This document shows, in pieces, positions 1 through 9,291 of a stretch of DNA of 64,000 nucleotides. The position numbers were made by a program, and so were the translations under genes. Below the pieces are notes generated by a model. It made no database searches and had not been told where the DNA came from. It was given only the letters and a program-made list of their open reading frames with translations. The first letter of the stretch is position 1. Each line of letters begins with the position of its first letter. Source of the stretch: Vulcanimicrobiota bacterium (GTDB taxonomy: Bacteria; Vulcanimicrobiota; Vulcanimicrobiia; Vulcanimicrobiales; Vulcanimicrobiaceae); contig PMSI01000003.1 of assembly GCA_003168375.1 (NCBI GenBank), positions 186,001 through 250,000 on the forward strand. The letters run 5' to 3'.

Positions 1-195
1 GCCGGGACGCAGCAGGCCGGCGACTCCACCCTGATCGGCGACATCGTCGACGACTTCGCGCTCTACATGCGCGCGAAGGAAGCCGCCGACGCGATCGTGG
101 CGAGCGATCCCGAGTTGAGCGATCCCGAGCACCGTCCGCTGCTGACGCTCCTCGACGAGAACGCCTCCGCGCGCGCGATGCTGGTCACCGCGTGA
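1..195 (+). CDS. recG: ATP-dependent DNA helicase RecG, C-terminal fragment
   Basis: Only the last 64 codons are present; the reading frame is open from the left edge to the TGA at 193-195. The tail resembles the C-terminus of RecG, the helicase that remodels stalled forks and Holliday junctions: a GTQQ-G turn, a helix containing ALYMRAKEAA, and a DPELSDPEH-like segment. The gene order recG-(HAD)-rsmD-coaD supports the call because recG commonly precedes rsmD and coaD. Its stop overlaps the GTG of the next gene by four bases, which suggests cotranscription. No helicase motif lies in the window, so the call rests on the tail and the neighbours. Confidence 0.7.
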   Translation, partial: AGTQQAGDSTLIGDIVDDFALYMRAKEAADAIVASDPELSDPEHRPLLTLLDENASARAMLVTA

Positions 196-878
196 TTGGG
201 ATCGGGTTCGATTTCGATCATACGCTCGGCGTCGACAACGGCCTCGAACGGCAGGCGCTGTGCGCCTACGCGGAGGAACTCGGCCGTCCGCTCGATCCTG
301 GGGATGCCGCCTGGCGCACGCGGCTCGAGGCGCTGCTGGCGGACTTTCGGGCGGACGCGACGACGATGGACGAGATGATGCGCCGTTTCGCGGAGGCGCT
401 CGGCGCCCGCGATGTGAGCGCCGAACGCTGGCGCGATATCTGCTACGCGCTCGTCGATACGCTGGTGTCCCCGGTCGATGGTGCGCGCGAGACGCTCGCC
501 GCACTGCGCGCGCGGGGCGTGCCGGCGGCGATCCTCACCAACGGCTGGACGCCGCTGCAGCAGAAGAAGATCGCGCGCGCGCTCGGCGACGACGGCCTCG
601 CGCTGCGCGTGCTGGTGAGCGACGTGCTGCACGTGGTGAAACCGGCGCGGGCGGCGTTCGACGCGCTGGTCGACGCGCTTGGTGTGCCGCGCGAGCGCGC
701 CTGGTACGTCGGCGACAACACCCGCGGCGACGTCGGCGGCGCGCTCGCAGCAGGGCTGCGCGCGGTGTGGTTCGACTGGGAAGGGCAGAGTTATCCACAG
801 GACCTGCCCCCGCCGACCCTGCGAATCGGCACCTTGCGGGAGCTGGAGACGCTGATCGAGAACAGCATCGCTCCATAA
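192..878 (+). CDS. HAD-superfamily hydrolase (phosphatase)
   Basis: A 228-residue haloacid-dehalogenase-like hydrolase, probably a cytosolic phosphatase of unknown substrate. Motif I is DFDHT near residues 6-10 (nucleophile and acid/base Asp), motif II is LTNGW near 117, motif III is the Lys in VVKP near 148, and motif IV is GDNTRGD near 172. A helical cap lies between motifs I and II. The GTG start overlaps the preceding TGA (GTGA), and rsmD starts six bases after the stop, so the gene sits inside the recG-coaD run. The fold is clear; the substrate cannot be read from the sequence. Confidence 0.88.
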   Translation: MIGIGFDFDHTLGVDNGLERQALCAYAEELGRPLDPGDAAWRTRLEALLADFRADATTMDEMMRRFAEALGARDVSAERWRDICYALVDTLVSPVDGARETLAALRARGVPAAILTNGWTPLQQKKIARALGDDGLALRVLVSDVLHVVKPARAAFDALVDALGVPRERAWYVGDNTRGDVGGALAAGLRAVWFDWEGQSYPQDLPPPTLRIGTLRELETLIENSIAP

Positions 879-883
879 CTCTT

Positions 884-1444
884 ATGGGAACGCTGACCAT
901 CACCGGCGGCACGCTGCGCAGCCGGCGTGTTCCGTCGCCGCCCGGACGGGCGGTTCGACCGACACCCGCTCGCGTGAAGGAAGCGCTGTTCTCGATTCTC
1001 GGCTCACGCGTCGACGACGCCCGTGTCCTGGACCTGTTCGCGGGCAGCGGGGCGCTGGGATTCGAGTCGCTCTCGCGCGGAGCGGCCCACGTCACGTTCG
1101 TCGAAAAACACCGCCCGACCGCGGACGCGCTCCGCGCGGCGGCGCGTGATCTCGGCCTCGCCGAGCACGTCGAGGTGATCGCGGCGCCGGCCGAGCGAGC
1201 CGTCAGCGCCGTGCGCGGCCGCTACGACCTCGTCTTCGCCGACCCGCCGTACGCTCACCCATATCCGGGCGCCGCCTTGGGCACGCTGCGCGCGCGGCGC
1301 GCGATCGACGCCGCGACGACCGTCGTTTACGAACACTCGGCGCGCGACCCCGCGCCCGCCGATCCCTCCATGCAACTCGAGCGCAGCGAACGCTACGGCG
1401 AAGTGACGCTCGAGTTCATGCGCCCCGCCGAGGAGGCCGCATGA
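884..1444 (+). CDS. rsmD: 16S rRNA (guanine(966)-N(2))-methyltransferase
   Basis: A 186-residue SAM-dependent methyltransferase that modifies G966 of 16S rRNA during 30S assembly. It shows the RsmD N-terminus (GGTLRSRR, then RPT..RVKEALFSIL), the SAM-binding loop LDLFAGSGALG near residue 47, and the catalytic FADPPY motif near residue 114. ATG 884 is chosen because everything upstream in this frame overlaps the HAD gene and lacks similarity. The stop overlaps the coaD start (ATGA). The length is normal for the family. Confidence 0.93.
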   Translation: MGTLTITGGTLRSRRVPSPPGRAVRPTPARVKEALFSILGSRVDDARVLDLFAGSGALGFESLSRGAAHVTFVEKHRPTADALRAAARDLGLAEHVEVIAAPAERAVSAVRGRYDLVFADPPYAHPYPGAALGTLRARRAIDAATTVVYEHSARDPAPADPSMQLERSERYGEVTLEFMRPAEEAA

Positions 1445-1953
1445 ACGGCCGACCGGGCCAAATCCACGCGGCGGTCTATCCCGGCTCGTTCGACCCGATG
1501 ACGCGCGGTCACCTCGACGTGATCGAGCGCGCCGCTGCGGTGTTCGACAAGGTTACGGTGGCCGTGGTCGTCAACCCGCAGAAGAGCGCACCGCTGTTCA
1601 CGCTCGACGAGCGGGAACGGATGATCTGCGAGGCGGTTGCGCATCTGGAGAACGTGAACGTCACGCATTTTCAGGGCTTGCTGGCCGACTTCGTCAAGCG
1701 CGAGAGCGCGACCGTCATCGTGAAGGGGCTTCGAGTCGTGTCGGACTTCGAGAGCGAGATGTCGACCGCGCTGATGAACCGCTCGCTCTCCGGCGTCGAT
1801 ACCGTGTTCCTGCCGAGTGATCCGCGCTGGTCGTTTGTGAGCTCGACGCTCGTCAAAGAAGTCTACAACCTCGGCGCCGACGTGTCCGAGTACGTTCCGC
1901 TCGCCGTCCTGCACGTGATGCAGTCGAAACGCCCCGCACCCCGCCCCGCCTAG
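1441..1953 (+). CDS. coaD: Phosphopantetheine adenylyltransferase
   Basis: A 170-residue enzyme transferring AMP from ATP to 4'-phosphopantetheine, the penultimate step of coenzyme A synthesis. It has the nucleotidyltransferase start YPGSFDP, the TRGH version of the T/HxGH motif near residue 20, and the SSTLVKE motif near residue 135 (ISSTxVR in the family). Rsmd-coaD adjacency with a 4-bp overlap is a widespread arrangement. Length and motifs are complete. Confidence 0.96.
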   Translation: MNGRPGQIHAAVYPGSFDPMTRGHLDVIERAAAVFDKVTVAVVVNPQKSAPLFTLDERERMICEAVAHLENVNVTHFQGLLADFVKRESATVIVKGLRVVSDFESEMSTALMNRSLSGVDTVFLPSDPRWSFVSSTLVKEVYNLGADVSEYVPLAVLHVMQSKRPAPRPA

Positions 1954-1963
1954 GAGGTAGCGC

Positions 1964-2518
1964 ATGTCCGTCTATCGCGTGATCGACAAGCTCGAAGCAT
2001 CCGTGAAGCAAGGCACGGTTCTTCCGCTGGGATACCGCATCGTCAGCGAAGAGAGGCTGCTCGAGCTGATCGAGAAGCTGCGTTCCTCGTTGCCCGAAGA
2101 GGTCGGGCGCGCGCGAACGATCGCGAAGAACGGCGACCGTTTGATTCGCGAGGCGCAGGAGAAGGCGCAGGCGATCGTGGTCGAGGCTTCGACCCAGCAG
2201 TCGCAGCTGCTCGACGACAACGATATGATTCGGCGCGCGCGAGCGACCGCCGAGATCGTGCTGCGCGAAGCCGAGCAGAAGGCCGCGCGCGTGCGCGAAG
2301 GCGCTGACGCCTACGCCGCCCAGGTGCTGACCGATCTGGACGGCCGCCTCTCCGGCGCGCTCGGCTCCGTGAAGAAGGGGATCGAGGCGCTCGCCGCCTC
2401 CAAGGCCGCGACCGTCGCGTCCGCGGCACCCGCGCTCGCTGACGCGGCCGCGAAGTCGAAGCGCGCCGCGTTCGACGCGCAGCACGACTCCGAGACCGCC
2501 GAACTCGAATCGGTGTAG
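1964..2518 (+). CDS. Coiled-coil protein of the coaD neighbourhood
   Basis: A 184-residue, mostly helical, charged protein preceded by an ideal ribosome site (AGGAGGT, 5-10 bases before ATG). Residues 1-50 are compact (GYRIVSEERLLELI). Residues 50-110 form Ala/Glu/Arg-rich helices of the type seen in DivIVA-like or ATP-synthase-b-like coiled coils, and the tail is Ala/Lys-rich. Similar short ATPase- or F0-subunit-b-like proteins follow coaD in other genomes, but no enzymatic motif is present. A structural or division-related role would be a guess. Confidence 0.7.
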   Translation: MSVYRVIDKLEASVKQGTVLPLGYRIVSEERLLELIEKLRSSLPEEVGRARTIAKNGDRLIREAQEKAQAIVVEASTQQSQLLDDNDMIRRARATAEIVLREAEQKAARVREGADAYAAQVLTDLDGRLSGALGSVKKGIEALAASKAATVASAAPALADAAAKSKRAAFDAQHDSETAELESV

Positions 2519-2570
2519 GCTATCGCCCCAGGAGCGGCGGGCTTGTAGCGCCGCTGACGGATCACCCGTG

Positions 2571-3713
2571 ATGCAGCGGATCGCGCTCGTGCCGATCCTC
2601 GCCCTCGCGCTGGTCTCGTGCGCGGCGCACGCGGAGAACGCGTACAGCGGCACCCTGCAGAAGCCCAGCGCCGCGGTCGGCAGCACCGTCGGCGGTCGTG
2701 TCGTGCAGGTGATGGTCAGCGACGGGGCTCCCGTGCGCGCCGGGGACGCGCTCCTGCGATTCGACGACGCGCAGCCGCGCAGCGCGCTGCTCTCCGCCAC
2801 CGCGCGGCTGGGCGAGACGCGTGCTGCGCTCGCCGACCTGCTCGCTGGTCCCCGGCCTGCCGATCTCGCTCGCGCTCAGGCGCTCGCGGAGCAGCAGCGC
2901 GCGCTGGCCGACCTCGCGCAGTCGACCGCGCCGTATCAGGCGTCGGTTCTGCGCGATCAGCTTCGCGGGGCGCTCTCGAACGTCGCCGAGGCGCGGTCTG
3001 CCGTCGTGCAGGCTCACGCGGACGCCGATCGGATGCGGCTCCTGTTTGCAACCGGCGACGTCTCGGCCCAGCAGCGCGACGCCGCGGTCGCGCGCGAACG
3101 GCAGACGAACGCCCAGCTCGCGAACAGGACCGCGGCCGCGCGCGCCGCGCAGACCCAGGTCTCGAACGCGCTGGCGGTCACGCTGCCGGAGAATGCCGCC
3201 TCGGCGCAAGCTGCCTATCGGGCCGCCGCGGAGCAGTATCGATCGCTGGCCGCCGGAGCCCGCCCCGATGAAGTCCGCGCTGCGCAGGCGGCGGTACGCG
3301 CCGCGCAAGCGGACGTCAGCGCCGCACGCGTGCGGCTGGACGAAGCCGTCGTTCGCGCCCCCGCCGACGGCGTCGTGACCGCGCTGGACCTGCATCCGGG
3401 CGACCTGGTCGCCCCCGGCGCGTCGATCGCGACGATCGATGAAGCCGGGAACCCGTATGCGCGCATCTTTGTCCCGCAAGCGAAGCTCGGCCGCGTAACG
3501 GTGGGGGCGCACCTCGCGGTCCGCTCGGATGCGATGCCGGCAGTTTCCTTCGACGGCGTCGTCGAGCAAGTCGACCCGCAAGCCCAGTTCACCCCGCAAA
3601 ACGTTCAAACGGCGAGCGACCGTGCGGTGCTGTCGTTCGGCGTCAAAGTGCGGGTTCACGATCTGCAGCGTCAACTCCATGCCGGAACGACCGTCGAAGT
3701 CGCCGTGCCGTGA
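2571..3713 (+). CDS. HlyD-family membrane fusion protein of an ABC exporter
   Basis: A 380-residue periplasmic adaptor. The N-terminus has a signal peptide ending in LVSC, a plausible lipobox with Cys near residue 17. A biotinyl-lipoyl half-domain follows (VGGRVVQVMVSDGAPVRAGD), then a long Ala/Arg/Gln helical hairpin, then the second lipoyl half (RAPADGVVTALDLHPGDLV) and a beta-barrel end. It overlaps the ATPase gene by four bases and would link inner-membrane permease to the envelope in a YbhG/F/R-type efflux system. ATG 2571 is preferred over GTG 2568 immediately upstream. Confidence 0.88.
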   Translation: MQRIALVPILALALVSCAAHAENAYSGTLQKPSAAVGSTVGGRVVQVMVSDGAPVRAGDALLRFDDAQPRSALLSATARLGETRAALADLLAGPRPADLARAQALAEQQRALADLAQSTAPYQASVLRDQLRGALSNVAEARSAVVQAHADADRMRLLFATGDVSAQQRDAAVARERQTNAQLANRTAAARAAQTQVSNALAVTLPENAASAQAAYRAAAEQYRSLAAGARPDEVRAAQAAVRAAQADVSAARVRLDEAVVRAPADGVVTALDLHPGDLVAPGASIATIDEAGNPYARIFVPQAKLGRVTVGAHLAVRSDAMPAVSFDGVVEQVDPQAQFTPQNVQTASDRAVLSFGVKVRVHDLQRQLHAGTTVEVAVP

Positions 3714-4645
3714 CCGGCGTCGCGATCGAGGCGCACGCGTTGACGAAGACGTACGGTAGCCGCACCGTCGTCCACGCGCTGAACCTCGAGGTATCGCGCG
3801 GCGAGATCTTCGGCTTCCTCGGGCCGAACGGCAGCGGGAAGTCGACCACGATCAAGATGCTCTGCGGCTTGGTCGAGCCGACGAGCGGCGAGGCCAGAAT
3901 CTGCGAACTCGACATCCGCAAAGACGGCGAAGCGGTGCGCCGGACGATCGGCTACATGTCGCAGTCGTTTTCGCTCTACTCCGACCTAACCGTCGAGGAA
4001 AACCTGGAATTCTACGGGCGCGCCTACGCGCTGAACCGCGTCCGCCGCTCGAAGCGCATCGACGAACTGATCGACTTCTCGAATCTCGCGCAATTCCGCC
4101 GCCAGCTGGCCGGCACGCTGTCGGGCGGCTGGAAGCAACGCCTCGCGCTGGCTGCGGCGCTGCTGCACGAGCCGCGGGTCCTCTTTCTGGATGAACCGAC
4201 GGCCGGGATCGATCCGGTCGCGCGCCGCGACCTCTGGGATCTGCTCTTCCGCCTGAGCGAAAGCGGTGTCGCGCTGTTCGTCACGACGCACTACATGGAC
4301 GAGGCCGAGCGATGCTCCCGCGTCGGTTACATCTACGACGGCGAGCTGATCGCGATCGGCAGCCGCGACGAGCTCAAGAAACAGGCCGGTGTTACGCCGC
4401 AGGGGACGGCGCGCTACAGTGTCGGCGGGCGCGACGCAATCGTGCTTCTGGGCATCGCGCGCGAACGGCCGTACGTGCGCGACGCGACGATCTTCGGGGA
4501 CCAGCTGCACGTCATCGTCACGAACGACGTCGCCGCTGATCGAATCGCCGCCGACTTCGGCGTCGCGGCCGCGAACGTCGAGCCGATCGAACCGAGTCTC
4601 GAGGACGTCTTCGTCGCATTGACCCGCGCGAGGCAGCACGCGTGA
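3710..4645 (+). CDS. ABC transporter ATP-binding protein (drug/efflux type)
   Basis: A 311-residue nucleotide-binding subunit. Walker A is GPNGSGKST near residue 41, the signature is LSGGWKQR (Trp replacing the usual Gln), Walker B is VLFLDEPTAGID, and the switch His is in VTTHYMDEAE. The C-terminal 80 residues are the extension common in the CcmA/YbhF export group. The GTG start overlaps the TGA of the HlyD gene, and the gene overlaps the permease by four bases, so the three subunits are translationally coupled. The substrate is unknown. Confidence 0.92.
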   Translation: MTGVAIEAHALTKTYGSRTVVHALNLEVSRGEIFGFLGPNGSGKSTTIKMLCGLVEPTSGEARICELDIRKDGEAVRRTIGYMSQSFSLYSDLTVEENLEFYGRAYALNRVRRSKRIDELIDFSNLAQFRRQLAGTLSGGWKQRLALAAALLHEPRVLFLDEPTAGIDPVARRDLWDLLFRLSESGVALFVTTHYMDEAERCSRVGYIYDGELIAIGSRDELKKQAGVTPQGTARYSVGGRDAIVLLGIARERPYVRDATIFGDQLHVIVTNDVAADRIAADFGVAAANVEPIEPSLEDVFVALTRARQHA

Positions 4646-5751
4646 ACCGTAATCCGTTCGATGTGCGCGGCTACGGCGCGGTCCTCTACAAAGAGCTCCG
4701 GCACGTCGTGCGCGACCGCGTTACGCTCGGCCTCGCGATTGCGCTGCCCATCATTCAGGTCACCATCTTCGGCTACGCGCTGAACACGAAAGTCGAGCAC
4801 ATCGCGACGGCCGTCCTGAACGAGGACCTTGGACCCGCATCCGTCGCGTTCATCGACGCGCTGCGCGCCTCGCGCACGTTCGAGGTGAACCGCCTGGTGG
4901 CCACGCGTGGCGCGCTCATGGAAGAGGTCGTCTCCGGGCGCGCACGCGTGGCGTTCGATATCCCGCCGAATTTTACGGCCGACGTTCGGGCCGGTCGAAG
5001 GGCACAGGTGCAGGCGCTCATCGACGGTTCGGACGCGTCGATCGCACAGCCGGCGTACGGCGCGGCGACCGCGGTCGGCGGCGCCTTTCTGGGCCGGTCC
5101 GTGCCGCAGATCGACGTACGGCCGAGGGTGCTGTTCAACCCCGGACTGCGTAGCGCGAACTTCTTCGTCCCAGGACTCATCGGGATCATCATGCAGCTGA
5201 TCACGATGTTCCTGACCGCGCTCTCGATCGTCGGCGAGCGGGAACGGGGTACGCTCGACCAAATCATGGTCACACCGATCGGTGCGCTCGGCCTGATGCT
5301 CGGGAAGATCACGCCCTACGCGATCATCGGCGTGATCGACATGCTTCTCGTCCTGGGCGCGATGCGCTGGATCTTCGACGTCCCGATCGCCGGCAGCCTC
5401 GCCTTGCTCATCACGTTGTCGCTCGGATTCTTGATGGCCGCGCTCGGCTTGGGATTGCTGGTTTCGAGCGCCGCGAAGACGCAGGTCCAGGCGCTGCTCG
5501 GCGTCCTCGCATTGACGCTGCCGTCGGTCCTGCTCTCGGGATTCTTCTTCGAGCGGTCGCTGATGCCGCCGGTGATGCAGTGGGTCGGCTATCTGATTCC
5601 GCTGACCTACTTCTTCGAGATCTTGCGCGGCATCATTTTGCGCGGTGCCGGACTCACCGACCTGGTGTCACCGGTCGTCGCGATGCTCGCGCTCGGTGCG
5701 TTCGTCCTCTTGGCCGCCAGCATCCGATTCACGCGCGGTAGCAGCGCGTAG
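4642..5751 (+). CDS. ABC-2 type transporter permease
   Basis: A 369-residue permease with one N-terminal membrane helix (near residues 28-48), a large periplasmic domain, and five to six C-terminal helices. The ERERGTLDQIMVTPI motif of the ABC-2/YhhJ-YbhR family follows the second helix. It starts at a GTG overlapping the ATPase stop and completes the three-gene exporter. No further gene follows on this strand; the next gene is convergent. Confidence 0.9.
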   Translation: MNRNPFDVRGYGAVLYKELRHVVRDRVTLGLAIALPIIQVTIFGYALNTKVEHIATAVLNEDLGPASVAFIDALRASRTFEVNRLVATRGALMEEVVSGRARVAFDIPPNFTADVRAGRRAQVQALIDGSDASIAQPAYGAATAVGGAFLGRSVPQIDVRPRVLFNPGLRSANFFVPGLIGIIMQLITMFLTALSIVGERERGTLDQIMVTPIGALGLMLGKITPYAIIGVIDMLLVLGAMRWIFDVPIAGSLALLITLSLGFLMAALGLGLLVSSAAKTQVQALLGVLALTLPSVLLSGFFFERSLMPPVMQWVGYLIPLTYFFEILRGIILRGAGLTDLVSPVVAMLALGAFVLLAASIRFTRGSSA

Positions 5752-5756
5752 AACGG

Positions 5757-6542
5757 TCAGCGCGGCGATGAGGTGGGGCGGCGCGCGATGATCTGCAGGA
5801 TTCGCCGGCGGACGAGGTCGTTGAACTTGCGCTGCGTCGCGCAGTCGCCGGCGACGGTCGTCTCGCGGAACTCCGGCAACGCCGAGCACGCGTCGAGCAG
5901 CATGTCCGAGCGCGAGAGGTCGGCGTTCCAATCGCCGATGTGCAGCGAGAACTCCGCCGGTGCCCGCATCGCGAGCAGGTAGGCCTCGTTCACGCTGCGG
6001 CGCGGCTCGCCGCAGTGGGCGTTCATTGCGAGCCCAGCGATCGCGGCGTTGTAGATCTCGCGACGCGTGAGCCGGTCGTCGGCGGCGGTTCTCAAGTACG
6101 TCAAGGTCCGCAGGCACGCGTCACCTTCCGGCCCGCCGACGAGCGGCCCGGCGTTGGGGGTCTGCGCGGGACTCGGCCGCGGCGTCGCCGAGGGCGGTCG
6201 GGGCGCGGGTGTCGGGCTCTTCGTCGGCGCTGGGGAGGCCGCCGGGCTCGGTGCCGGCGTCGGAGTCGGGGTCGGGTGGAAGACGCGGACCTCGACCGGG
6301 CGCAGCGGGGTGTAGGAGGCGCGTGGTGCCGGGGTGGTCGTCGGGGGCGGCGCGGGAGATGCCGTGGGGCGTGGAGCGGGGGACGCCGTCGGCGCGACCG
6401 TCGGGGTGCTCGTCGCTTGCGCGACGATCGTGCGGGGGACGCGCGGTTGCCCGCCGCGCAGCGCCGTGACGATCATGAAAGCCGACGCGACGACGAGCAG
6501 CATGCCGCTGACCATCGCGATCGTCCGGAGCGGGCCGTTCAC
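5757..6542 (-). CDS. Membrane-anchored protein with Pro/Thr/Ala-rich linker
   Basis: A 261-residue protein of unknown function. One N-terminal membrane helix (near residues 8-28) is followed by about 110 residues of low-complexity Pro/Thr/Ala/Ser sequence with repeated TPTPTPAPSP-like runs, then a compact C-terminal domain of about 110 residues with paired cysteines (DACLRTL, NAHCGEP, DACSAL, GDCATQ) that could be disulfide-bonded outside the cytoplasm. It begins at GTG 6542; the nearby ATG is out of frame. It converges on the ABC permease. Confidence 0.72.
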   Translation of the reverse strand: MNGPLRTIAMVSGMLLVVASAFMIVTALRGGQPRVPRTIVAQATSTPTVAPTASPAPRPTASPAPPPTTTPAPRASYTPLRPVEVRVFHPTPTPTPAPSPAASPAPTKSPTPAPRPPSATPRPSPAQTPNAGPLVGGPEGDACLRTLTYLRTAADDRLTRREIYNAAIAGLAMNAHCGEPRRSVNEAYLLAMRAPAEFSLHIGDWNADLSRSDMLLDACSALPEFRETTVAGDCATQRKFNDLVRRRILQIIARRPTSSPR

Positions 6543-6625
6543 ATTGTGGCCAGCCTTACCCGCGCGAGCGGCCCGTCCTCCATCCCTTTGGCGGAGAGCT
6601 CGCCCAGCCCGCGAACTCGTCGCGG

Positions 6626-8767
6626 ATGGCGGCGATTCGGGACGGCAAGCATTTCCGGGCGTGCAACCTCTGCGAGGCGATCTGCGGCCTCGAGATCACG
6701 GTCGAGAACGGCGCCATCACCGATCTGCGCGGAGACCCGGACGATCCGTTCTCGCGCGGTCACATCTGCCCCAAGGGAAACGCCCTGATCGACCTCCACG
6801 CCGATCCGGACCGGCTCAAGACGCCGCTGCGGCGCACCGGCGAGCACTGGGAGCCGATCGCGTGGGATGCGGCGTACGATCTCGTGGCCGGCCGCCTGAA
6901 GGACGTGATCGCCCGATACGGGGACGACGCCGTCGCGATCTACCTCGGGAACCCGAACGTCCACAACAGCGGCACCATGCTCAGCTCGGGCGGGTTCTTG
7001 CGCGCGCTGCGCACGCGAAACCGCTTCAGCGCGACCAGCGTCGACCAGCTCCCGCACCACCGGGCGGCGCTCGAGATGTTCGGCCACCCGCTGCTGATCA
7101 CGATCCCGGACGTCGACCGGACCGACTACTTTCTGATCATGGGCGCGAACCCGCTGGTCTCCAACGGCAGCATCATGACCGCGCCCGACATGCGCGGGCG
7201 GCTCAAAGCGATCCAGGCGCGCGGGGGTCGCGTGGTCGTGCTCGATCCGTGCCGTACCGAGACCGCCGCCGTCGCCGACGAGCACGCGTTCATCCGGCCG
7301 GGTGCCGACGCGCTGTTCCTGTTGGCCGCGATCGACGCGATCTTCGAAGCCGGCAGCGCGGACCTGGGGCGTCTTGCTGCGTTCACCGACGGCATGGACG
7401 ATCTGCGTGCCGCGGCGCGCAGATTTCCGGCGGAGCGCGTCGCCCAGCACACCGGGATCGCGGCGGAGACGATTCGTCGCATCGCCGGCGAGTTCGCGTC
7501 GGCCCGGCACGCGGTCGCGTACGGCCGCATCGGCCTCTCCACGCAGCCGTTCGGCGGGCTCTGCCAGTGGCTGGTGAACACGCTCAATGCGATCACCGGG
7601 AACCTCGACGAACCCGGCGGGATGATGTGGACGAAGCCGGCGTTCGACCTGCTGCAGCAAGCCGAGCGCGGCACGGCGTACGCCGGCCGGTGGACGTCGC
7701 GCGTCCGCGGTTTGGCCGAGTTCGACGGCGAGTTCCCGGTTGCGACGATGGCGGACGAGATGCTGACGCCCGGTGCGGGCCAAGTGCGCGCGCTCGTGAC
7801 CGTCGCCGGGAATCCGGTCCTCTCGACGCCGAACGGCGCGAAGCTCGACGGCGCGCTGGCGCAGCTCGATTTCATCGTCTGCATCGACCCCGCGATCAAC
7901 GAGACGACGCGTCACGCCGACGTGATCCTGCCGCCGGCGGTCGGCCTCGAGGTCGACCACTACGACGTGATCTTCCACCATTTCGGCGTGCGCAACACCG
8001 CGCGCTACAACGAGGCCGTCTTCGCGATCGATCCGGAGCAGCGGTACGACTGGCAGATCTTCGAAGCGCTGCGCGAGCGGTTCACCGGGAACACCGGTAA
8101 GAGTCCGACCGAGCGGCTCGAGCTGGGCTTGCGGTTCGGCCCGTATCGGACGAGCATCAACGAGCTGCGCGCCCATCCGCACGGCATCGACTTCGGCCCA
8201 CTCGAACCGTGCATGCCGGAGCGGTTGCTAACCGCCGACGGCCGCATCCAGCTCGCGCCGCCCGCATATCTGGGCGACCTCGCGCGGCTCGAGGCGGAGC
8301 TCGCGGTCCCGGCGCCGGATTTGGTCCTGATCGGGCGCCGGCAACTGCGCGGCAACAACTCGTGGATGCACAACGCGCCGCGGCTCATGCGCGGCCCCGA
8401 CCGCTGCACGCTCATGCTGAGCCCAAGCGACGCGCTCGCGCTCGGGATCGCGCACGGCGATATGGTCGAAGTCCGCTCCCGCGTCGGCACCGTCACCGTT
8501 CCCGCCGACGTCACCGCGGCGCTCATGCCCGGCGTCGTCAGTCTGCCGCACGGCTTCGGACACACCCGCGCGGGGACGTCGCAGTCGATCGCGGCCGATA
8601 AGCCGGGTGCGAGCTTCAACGATCTCGCCGACGAACTGCGGCTCGACGAGCTCACCGGCAACGCCGCCCTCAGCGGTATCCCGGTCGAGGTGCGGCTCGC
8701 AGTCTCCAACGGAGCACCGCACGCCGCCGCATCGACGAACGGCGCGCGCATCGCCGTCGATGCATAG
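6626..8767 (+). CDS. Molybdopterin (Mo-bisPGD) oxidoreductase with [4Fe-4S] cluster
   Basis: A 713-residue DMSO-reductase-superfamily catalytic subunit. Cys13, Cys16, Cys20 and Cys48 (CNLCEAIC ... HICPKG) match the N-terminal iron-sulfur site. The bis-MGD binding domains follow (MGANPLVSNG near 172, GNPVLSTPNG near 390), and the C-terminal molydopterin-dinucleotide domain starts near residue 565 (LIGRRQLRGNNSWMHN). The segment where the metal ligand is expected reads SATSVDQ, so the ligand is not an obvious Cys or SeCys. No Tat signal is seen, implying a cytoplasmic enzyme. Formate or nitrate substrates are possible but unproven. Cofactor genes moaA, moaD, moaE and moeB lie further downstream. 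Confidence 0.87.
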   Translation: MAAIRDGKHFRACNLCEAICGLEITVENGAITDLRGDPDDPFSRGHICPKGNALIDLHADPDRLKTPLRRTGEHWEPIAWDAAYDLVAGRLKDVIARYGDDAVAIYLGNPNVHNSGTMLSSGGFLRALRTRNRFSATSVDQLPHHRAALEMFGHPLLITIPDVDRTDYFLIMGANPLVSNGSIMTAPDMRGRLKAIQARGGRVVVLDPCRTETAAVADEHAFIRPGADALFLLAAIDAIFEAGSADLGRLAAFTDGMDDLRAAARRFPAERVAQHTGIAAETIRRIAGEFASARHAVAYGRIGLSTQPFGGLCQWLVNTLNAITGNLDEPGGMMWTKPAFDLLQQAERGTAYAGRWTSRVRGLAEFDGEFPVATMADEMLTPGAGQVRALVTVAGNPVLSTPNGAKLDGALAQLDFIVCIDPAINETTRHADVILPPAVGLEVDHYDVIFHHFGVRNTARYNEAVFAIDPEQRYDWQIFEALRERFTGNTGKSPTERLELGLRFGPYRTSINELRAHPHGIDFGPLEPCMPERLLTADGRIQLAPPAYLGDLARLEAELAVPAPDLVLIGRRQLRGNNSWMHNAPRLMRGPDRCTLMLSPSDALALGIAHGDMVEVRSRVGTVTVPADVTAALMPGVVSLPHGFGHTRAGTSQSIAADKPGASFNDLADELRLDELTGNAALSGIPVEVRLAVSNGAPHAAASTNGARIAVDA

Positions 8768-8791
8768 CGGGTTCGCCGGAATCGTGATGCC

Positions 8792-9238
8792 TTAGTTCGA
8801 GCACGCCAGCGAGGGGACCCCGGTGCGCGCGATCGTAGCGAGCTGGACGTGCCAGCTCAACACGAGCAGCAGCACCGCGAGCAGCGCGATCACGGGCGCG
8901 CCCAGGACGCGCCGCGCCGTTCCCTGCTGCAGCAGCGCGGCGGGCACGACGGCGAACGCGAACGCGGCGAGCCCGAACAGCAGTCCCGATTCGTACAAGC
9001 CGAGCGGCGCGGCGACGAGCGCGCGTACCGGTAGCGACAGCCAGTCGGCCGCGGTCTCAACGAGCGGCTGCACTGGGGTCAGTTCGCACCAATGGCGCAT
9101 GCCGGGGCTCTGGTCTTTCAGCAGCACCGCACGGATCGCGAGTCCGGCGCCGATCGACCAAGCCAGCGTGAGGACGGCGACGGAGCCCCACACGCGGCCC
9201 CAGACCAGTGCTCGCCACCGCAGCACGAACGAGTCCAT
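8792..9238 (-). CDS. Small multi-pass membrane protein, unknown
   Basis: A 148-residue hydrophobic protein with an N-terminal helix near 15-38, a periplasmic-like stretch carrying one Cys (HWCELTP), and two to three further helices near 70-140. It ends in SLACSN. No family is recognised. It is convergent with the molybdopterin enzyme and lies 53 bases downstream of the peptidase gene on the same strand, so it may be cotranscribed with it. Confidence 0.6.
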   Translation of the reverse strand: MDSFVLRWRALVWGRVWGSVAVLTLAWSIGAGLAIRAVLLKDQSPGMRHWCELTPVQPLVETAADWLSLPVRALVAAPLGLYESGLLFGLAAFAFAVVPAALLQQGTARRVLGAPVIALLAVLLLVLSWHVQLATIARTGVPSLACSN

Positions 9239-9291
9239 CGCTCGCTCCTACCGGCGAAACTCGGAGCGGGTTTCGCCGCCTCCCGAGAAAA

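Noticed and set aside
260-883. Upstream extension of rsmD through the HAD gene
   Set aside because: The extension is Arg-rich shadow sequence. RsmD similarity begins at the ATG at 884, and the HAD phosphatase motifs lie in another frame.
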